Positions 3,667-8,437 of a stretch of 8,437 nt of DNA are shown piece after piece. The notes under the pieces are model-generated. The model was not told the DNA's origin. It saw only the letters and a program-made list of their open reading frames with translations, and made no database searches. The DNA comes from CAZOZK01 sp964584245 (GTDB taxonomy: Bacteria; Patescibacteriota; Microgenomatia; UBA1400; PJMF01). The stretch's first letter is position 1. Each line of letters begins with the position of its first letter. Location: contig CAZOZK010000046.1 of the NCBI GenBank assembly GCA_964584245.1, forward strand, positions 1-8,437. Reading direction: 5' to 3'. The translations under genes were made by a program, and so were the position numbers.

Positions 3667-6624
3667 CTACTTTTCCTCAACAAAGCTATCGATCGCTGCG
3701 ACAGCAGCTGTGTCCCCATTCCCATCTTTGAGGGTGAGGGCAACGGCGACGACGCGGTCTTCGCTCTTGAGACGCATCAAGATGACGCCTTGAGTTGGAC
3801 GAGTCAAAACTGGGATTGAGCCAGCAGAGACAGGCAACTTAATCGCTTGGCCACTTTGGGTGGTGATGATGACTTCGTCGTGCTCGTGCGTAATCAGGCG
3901 TGCGCCAGCGATTAGGCCGGTCTTTTTGGTGATACTAGCCACCTTGACGCCAAGTCCCGCACGTTTCTGCAGTGGATATTCATCTAAGTTGGTGCGTTTA
4001 CCCAAGCCGTTTTCTGTCACTACAAGCAGTTGATGGAAGAACTTTTTTCGCGCATCTTCTGGTTTTTCCAGTGATTTCGAAAAGACTTCAGCTCCAACTA
4101 CAAAGTCAGTTTTGCTGAGCGTAATTCCTTTGACACCTTTGGTATCGCGGTTAGAATCCTTGACTTCGTCTTCACCAAACTTGATGGATTTTCCGTCGTG
4201 GGTGATGATCATGATAAAGTCCGAGCCACTAGTGAGGCGACCGGCCATGAGTTCATCGCCATCGTTGAGGGTGATGGCAATAATGCCATTTTGGCGGATG
4301 TTGTCGTACAATTTGACTGCAGTTTTCTTGACTAAGCCATTTTTGGTGACCAAGGCAATATATTTGTCTTTATCTGCGACTTCATCAACAATAAGCATGG
4401 TCTGGACCACTTCTTCTGGCTTGAGGTTGAGGAGATTGACTATTGCAGTGCCCTTTGCCTGGCGTGAAGATTCTGGAATTTCGTAGGCGCGTAGCTTAAA
4501 GACTCGACCTTGGTTGGTGAAGAACAAGAGCGTGTTGTGGGTCGTTGCCGAGAGCATTGATTTAACGGTGTCCTCTTCTTTGACTTTCATGCCGATACTG
4601 CCTTTGCCGCCACGAGATTGTGAGCGGAATGCACTTGGGCTAATTCGCTTGATGTATCCAGTTTCTGTCAGGACCACCATGGTAGCTTCGTCAGCGACCA
4701 AATCTTCTTCTGAAAATTCACCAGCTTTGCCTTTGACCAACTTGGTTCGGCGTTTGTCGCCGTACAACTCGATGAGTTCTTCGGTTTCAGTTACGATTAC
4801 GCCTAGCAATTTGTTTGGATCCTTGAGCAAGTTCAACAATGCATCAATAGTTACTTTAATTTCTTTGTACTCGTCCTCAATTTTTTGACGCTCAAGAGCA
4901 GCCAAGCGTTTGAGTTGCATTTCGAGAATAGCTGATGCTTGGACCTCAGAAAGGCCAAATTTTTCCATAAGGCGGGTTCGAGCGGTATCTGTATCTGGTG
5001 AGCGGCGGATTGTCTCGATAACATCATCAAGATTATTGAGCGCAATCAGTAAGCCTTCTAAAATATGGGCTCGATCTCGAGATTGGCCAAGCTCAAATTG
5101 GGATCGTTTGGTGATGACAATTTGGCGGTGAGCAATAAACTCTTTGAGAATTTGCTTAATATTCATGAGCTGTGGAATGCCTTCACTGTTGAGGGCAACC
5201 ATGTTCATTGGGAAACTCGTCTGGAGCTCGGTGTACTTGAAAAGCTTGTTGAGAACCACTTTTGGACGCGCGTCGCGTTTGAGGTCGACGGTGATCTGGA
5301 GTCCAGTGCGGTCGGAGTCGTCATTTAAATCACGAATGCCCATGATTTTTTTGTCACGGACCAATTGGGCAATTTTGACCAATAATCGAGCTTTGTTGAC
5401 TTGGTATGGAAGCTCGGTGACGATAATCTGGAAGCCTTTTTTGCCTTCGACAATTTCTGCCTTGGCTCGAATGACTACTCTCCCCTTCCCTGTCTGGTAT
5501 CCTTCTTTAATGGCTTTGGCATCATACATAATAGCCGCGGTTGGGAAATCTGGGCCAATGATGTACTCGGTGATTTCATCAATAGTGATATCGGTGCTGA
5601 ACACACCAGCCAAGTTTTCTGGTTTGGTGCCCAGGGCGATATCAATGCGAGTGGTCAGGGTTGGATCGATTTGACTTGCAGCTTGTGTGCTGTCAGAAGT
5701 TCCTTTGGTTTTTTTGCTCAATTTTTTGGATGCGAGCGCTTGATCACCTTCAACTTTGGCGGTTACAGCCGCTAAATCAGCCAGTGCTTCTTCTGGAAGT
5801 GTGGCTTTTCCTGCTTTGATAGTGGCAATAATTGCCTTACAGACCTCGGTCAAGTTGTGTGGTGGAATTTTTGTAGCCATACCCACAGCAATACCTTCGG
5901 ATCCCATCAAGAGCAAGTTAGGCAATTTGGCTGGCAAAACGGTTGGCTCTTGCATAGAACCATCGAAGTTGTCGACAAATGGAACGGTATTTTTGTTGAT
6001 GTCAGAGAGTAATTCTTGAGTAATTTTGGCTAAACGAGCCTCAGTGTAACGCATAGCAGCTGGGCTATCGCCGTCGATAGAACCAAAGTTTCCTTGGCCA
6101 TCAACCAAAAGATAGCGCATACTAAAATCTTGAGCTAACCTGACCATGGCACCGTAAACTGGCGCGTCACCATGTGGGTGGTAGCGTCCGAGCACATCTC
6201 CAACGATACGAGCGGATTTTTTGTAGGCACTGGTATGGTGAATTCCGGCCGAGTGCATAGAAAACAAGATACGGCGGTGAACTGGTTTGAGACCATCACG
6301 CACATCTGGTAGCGCACGAGACACGATAACACTCATGGCGTAGTCGAGGTAGGATTGCTCCATTTCATCTATGATCGAGACGTGTTGCATTTTGCCAAAG
6401 CGAGTTGGTTCAATTTGGCCCATTTGGTAGACCTGTTCGGTTCCATCTGCAGCAGCATCAGCAGATCCACTGCCATCAACTGAATCTGGAGTTTCGATTT
6501 CTCTGGATTCAAGCTCGCCAGTTCCCTGGTCTGCTCCATTTTCGAACTCATCTTCGTCTGGACTTTCGTCAATAAGGGTGTCGTTTTCGAGTTCTGATTC
6601 TGGTTTGTTGTTTTCGTCGATCAT
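3667..6624 (-). CDS. gyrA: DNA gyrase subunit A, with acidic N-terminal extension and internal insertion
   Basis: The breakage-reunion subunit of gyrase; with GyrB it forms the A2B2 enzyme that introduces negative supercoils using ATP. It has 985 residues, against about 820-875 usually. Residues 1-70 are an acidic, Gly/Ser-rich, probably disordered extension. The winged-helix and tower core follows, with catalytic Tyr193 (AAMRYTEARL). A ~72-residue Lys/Ser/Thr-rich insertion lies at about 265-345, between PHNLTE and GPDFPT. The C-terminal beta-pinwheel (about 640-975) carries GyrA-box QSRGGKG (669-675), one residue off the usual QRRGG(K/R)G. Ala154 and Gly158 occupy the E. coli Ser83 and Asp87 quinolone positions. 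The C-terminus has no acidic tail. I chose the first ATG because it leaves a 30-nt gap to ppaC and the frame is open; internal starts at Met68 or Met79 would give a conventional N-terminus. The ribosome site is only A-rich. Last gene of a gyrB-ppaC-gyrA operon, ending in TAG. Confidence 0.96.
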   Translation of the reverse strand: MIDENNKPESELENDTLIDESPDEDEFENGADQGTGELESREIETPDSVDGSGSADAAADGTEQVYQMGQIEPTRFGKMQHVSIIDEMEQSYLDYAMSVIVSRALPDVRDGLKPVHRRILFSMHSAGIHHTSAYKKSARIVGDVLGRYHPHGDAPVYGAMVRLAQDFSMRYLLVDGQGNFGSIDGDSPAAMRYTEARLAKITQELLSDINKNTVPFVDNFDGSMQEPTVLPAKLPNLLLMGSEGIAVGMATKIPPHNLTEVCKAIIATIKAGKATLPEEALADLAAVTAKVEGDQALASKKLSKKTKGTSDSTQAASQIDPTLTTRIDIALGTKPENLAGVFSTDITIDEITEYIIGPDFPTAAIMYDAKAIKEGYQTGKGRVVIRAKAEIVEGKKGFQIIVTELPYQVNKARLLVKIAQLVRDKKIMGIRDLNDDSDRTGLQITVDLKRDARPKVVLNKLFKYTELQTSFPMNMVALNSEGIPQLMNIKQILKEFIAHRQIVITKRSQFELGQSRDRAHILEGLLIALNNLDDVIETIRRSPDTDTARTRLMEKFGLSEVQASAILEMQLKRLAALERQKIEDEYKEIKVTIDALLNLLKDPNKLLGVIVTETEELIELYGDKRRTKLVKGKAGEFSEEDLVADEATMVVLTETGYIKRISPSAFRSQSRGGKGSIGMKVKEEDTVKSMLSATTHNTLLFFTNQGRVFKLRAYEIPESSRQAKGTAIVNLLNLKPEEVVQTMLIVDEVADKDKYIALVTKNGLVKKTAVKLYDNIRQNGIIAITLNDGDELMAGRLTSGSDFIMIITHDGKSIKFGEDEVKDSNRDTKGVKGITLSKTDFVVGAEVFSKSLEKPEDARKKFFHQLLVVTENGLGKRTNLDEYPLQKRAGLGVKVASITKKTGLIAGARLITHEHDEVIITTQSGQAIKLPVSAGSIPVLTRPTQGVILMRLKSEDRVVAVALTLKDGNGDTAAVAAIDSFVEEK

Positions 6625-6654
6625 ATGTTGTTTTCTTTTATGCTTAGTCAGCTT

Positions 6655-7620
6655 TTATGCTTTTAAAGCCTGTTCAATTGCTGGCGCAATTTCTTTTTTA
6701 CGTGACATTTTTTGACCAATATCAAGAATACCATCTTGCACGGTGCCGCCAAATGCCTTTTGGGCTACTTGGGCTTCGGCGTCTCCTAAAATGAGTATTT
6801 TTGTGTTGACTTTAAGAATGTCGGTAATGGCTACAAATAGTAATGAAACTTGGAGTTCTGCCTTAACAGCGGCCATTGCCTTGAGTAAATCTGCTTTTTT
6901 CTGCGTCAAAATATAGTCTTGTTCGACGGTTTCGAGCTGGTCGATCATGGTTTTTTGACCAAAATCAAAGACTTTGTAGTCATTTTTGACAATTTCTTCG
7001 TCGGTGAGTGCACTCACGTTTGATTTTGCTTTAAAAATCTCGAGTGTGAAGGCGTCTACATCAGTGATGCCAGCAATTTGAGTCAATTCTTGACCGTAGT
7101 CGATGTCTTTTGGCGTGGTGGTGGCTGATTTGTAGCCAACGGTGTCTGACAAAATTGCTGCCAACATCAGGGATGCCAAGGTTTTATCTGGGACCACTTG
7201 CTCTTGTTTCATGAGGTGATACACGACTGTGGTGGATGATCCCCATGGCTTGAAAGTCAGGAAAATTGGGTTGCTAAAGTTGAGATTAACTTTGTGATGA
7301 TCAACGATTTCGGCAATCACGTTTTCCATTTCTGGAGTATCGAGGCCCTCGAGGCGTTGTGAAGCTTCGTTGTGGTCGACAAGCACGACTTTATCGTCTG
7401 CTTGGATATCAGAAATTAAGATGATTCTTGGGACGGTCACGCCAAATTTGTCAAAAAGGAAGGTTGTTTCTGGATTAAGTGGACCGGTGATGACAGCTTC
7501 GACTTGAGTGTCTTTGTATCCAAAACAATCAGCTTTTGAGTAGAGATACGCCAATGCCATAGGAGCGACAACTGCATCGGTATCAGGTTTGAGGTGGCCA
7601 AGTACGTATGTTTTTGACAT
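6655..7620 (-). CDS. ppaC: Manganese-dependent inorganic pyrophosphatase (family II)
   Basis: A cytoplasmic enzyme of the DHH phosphoesterase superfamily that hydrolyses pyrophosphate to phosphate, pulling forward polymerase and ligase reactions. The protein has 321 residues (B. subtilis PpaC has 309) and no CBS or DRTGG regulatory insert. The metal-site motifs are complete: His9, Asp13 and Asp15 (GHLKPDTD), Asp82 (VDHNE), Asp107-His108-His109 (DHH) and Asp159 (SDT). The C-terminal DHHA2 domain carries the substrate-binding SRK motif at 306-308 (MSRKKE). The start at 7620 is set by a clear GAAAGGA site five bases upstream and by homology from MSKTYVLGH. The frame is open further upstream to 7764, but that part overlaps gyrB. 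It lies 37 nt after gyrB and 30 nt before gyrA. Its position between the two gyrase genes is unusual and implies joint expression. Confidence 0.95.
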   Translation of the reverse strand: MSKTYVLGHLKPDTDAVVAPMALAYLYSKADCFGYKDTQVEAVITGPLNPETTFLFDKFGVTVPRIILISDIQADDKVVLVDHNEASQRLEGLDTPEMENVIAEIVDHHKVNLNFSNPIFLTFKPWGSSTTVVYHLMKQEQVVPDKTLASLMLAAILSDTVGYKSATTTPKDIDYGQELTQIAGITDVDAFTLEIFKAKSNVSALTDEEIVKNDYKVFDFGQKTMIDQLETVEQDYILTQKKADLLKAMAAVKAELQVSLLFVAITDILKVNTKILILGDAEAQVAQKAFGGTVQDGILDIGQKMSRKKEIAPAIEQALKA

Positions 7621-7625
7621 GTGTG

Positions 7626-7632
7626 TCCTTTC
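7626..7632 (-). promoter_or_regulatory. Shine-Dalgarno site of ppaC
   Basis: On the minus strand GAAAGGA stands five bases before the ATG at 7620. It decides the start codon of ppaC and is the only strong ribosome site I find in the window; gyrA, the recombinase and the VOC gene lack one. Confidence 0.75.
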
Positions 7633-7657
7633 TTTTTGTTCTGTTTGTTCGTGCGTT

Positions 7658-8437
7658 TTAAATATCAAGATCTGCCATTTTGGCGCGACTTTGAATAAAT
7701 TTTTTGCGTGGCATAACGTCGTCGCCCATGAGCGTGCTAAAGACGGTGTCGGCTTTGGCGGCATCCATGATTGAGACTTTTTTGAGCATACGATGCTCTG
7801 GATTCATAGTTGTTTCCCAGAGTTGCTCAGGATTCATTTCTCCAAGACCTTTGTAGCGTTGAATTGCGATTTTGGCTGCAGGGTTCTCGGCTTTGATTTT
7901 GTTGACGAGTTCTTCTCGAGCTCGATCATCGTACACATACTCCTCCTTTTTACCTGAGGTAATTTTGAAAAGTGGAGGGACGGCAATGTAGAGGTAGCCA
8001 TTCTCGACTAATTTTGGCAGATGACGGAAGAAAAAAGTCAACCCAAGGGTAGTGATATGTTCTCCATCGACGTCAGCATCGTTCATGAGAATGACGCGGT
8101 GATAGCGAAGTTTGTCCACGTTGAAAGTTTCGTTGATGCCAGCGCCGAGTGCGATGACGAGGTTTTTGAGCTCTTCAAAAGCAATGACTTTATCGAGGCG
8201 GGCGCGTTCTGTGTTGAGGATTTTGCCGCGGAGTGGAAAGATGGCTTGGAACTTGCGATCGCGGCCTTGTTTTGCACTTCCACCTGCGGAGTCTCCTTCG
8301 ACGATGTAGATTTCGGATTCTGCGGGGATGCGACTTTGGCAGTCGGCGAGCTTTCCTGGGAGGGATGCGCCTTCCAGTGCTCCTTTGCGGATGACTGCGT
8401 CTTTGGCGGCGCGCGCCGCGAGGCGCGCGCGCGCTGC
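7658..8437 (-). CDS. gyrB: DNA gyrase subunit B, C-terminal part (gene runs off the window)
   Basis: The ATPase subunit of gyrase. Only the last 259 residues are present, starting near E. coli residue 378; the GHKL ATPase and most of the transducer domain lie beyond 8437. The visible part begins with an Ala/Arg-rich helix, then RKGALEGASLPGKLADCQ. The TOPRIM domain follows, with EGDSAGGSAKQGRDR (catalytic Glu at fragment residue 47), PLRGKIL and the metal-binding DADVDG (Asp120, 122, 124). The C-terminal tail has QRYKGLGEMNPEQLWETTMNP and ends ADLDI. The ~170-residue insert of proteobacterial GyrB is absent, as in most other bacteria. QRYKGLGEMNPEQLW supports gyrase rather than ParE. No stop interrupts the frame from 7658 to 8437. 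It stops 37 nt before ppaC and is the most upstream gene visible in the operon, so the promoter lies outside. Confidence 0.96.
   Translation of the reverse strand, partial: AARARLAARAAKDAVIRKGALEGASLPGKLADCQSRIPAESEIYIVEGDSAGGSAKQGRDRKFQAIFPLRGKILNTERARLDKVIAFEELKNLVIALGAGINETFNVDKLRYHRVILMNDADVDGEHITTLGLTFFFRHLPKLVENGYLYIAVPPLFKITSGKKEEYVYDDRAREELVNKIKAENPAAKIAIQRYKGLGEMNPEQLWETTMNPEHRMLKKVSIMDAAKADTVFSTLMGDDVMPRKKFIQSRAKMADLDI
8409..8430. repeat. GC-only hairpin inside gyrB
   Basis: GCGCGCGCC (8409-8417) and GGCGCGCGC (8422-8430) form a perfect 9-bp stem around a 4-nt loop. The surrounding alternating CG run spans about 8408-8434 and encodes the Ala/Arg-rich helix of GyrB. It is by far the most GC-rich patch of the window and lies at its very edge. 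Confidence 0.6.

Noticed and set aside
4112..5775. Open frames on the plus strand across gyrA
   Set aside because: They are shadows of the strongly conserved minus-strand gyrA and encode nothing recognisable.
7621..7764. Longer N-terminus for the pyrophosphatase, starting at 7764
   Set aside because: That part overlaps gyrB, shows no family similarity, and the strong ribosome site and conserved MSKTYVLGH start are at 7620.

Overview
This window most likely comes from a small-genome bacterium of the candidate phyla radiation (Patescibacteria). That is an inference from three things: an enlarged, divergent GyrA, very compact spacing between genes, and few clear Shine-Dalgarno sites. TGA acts as a normal stop (it ends both the recombinase and the orphan gene) and Trp is TGG, so recoded groups such as Gracilibacteria or Mycoplasma are unlikely. 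Base composition varies along the window: the left 1.3 kb and the 2.4-3.6 kb stretch are AT-rich, while the recombinase and gyrase genes are visibly richer in GC.

Layout. Positions 1-1092 are AT-rich and hold no gene I can support, but they contain strand-biased purine and pyrimidine tracts and several palindromes. Positions 1093-2429 look like a discrete element: one intact XerC/D-type tyrosine recombinase (1333-2274) framed by two 62-nt imperfect inverted repeats (1093-1154 and 2368-2429). Each repeat has an outer TTGATAyATCAA palindrome and an inner TTAGCAG-N13-CTGCTAA quasi-palindrome. The element abuts an orphan gene on the minus strand (2426-3106) whose stop codon lies inside the right repeat. 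Next come a tRNA-Ala(GGC) gene (3165-3238) with its own promoter and a small VOC/glyoxalase-fold gene (3263-3628), both on the plus strand.

The right half is a minus-strand gyrase operon read from the window end inwards: gyrB (3' part only), ppaC (family II manganese-dependent inorganic pyrophosphatase) and gyrA. The gaps are only 37 and 30 nt, so the three genes are probably co-transcribed. GyrA has a 70-residue acidic N-terminal extension, a ~72-residue insertion before the GPDFP motif, and Ala/Gly at the two positions that govern quinolone sensitivity (E. coli Ser83 and Asp87).

How the parts fit. Gyrase supercoils DNA and the pyrophosphatase removes the PPi made by replication and transcription, so the operon is a nucleic-acid housekeeping unit. 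The most unusual object is the single-gene recombinase unit with structured inverted ends. It could be a minimal mobile element, an invertible segment, or a Xer gene sitting with its own recombination sites.
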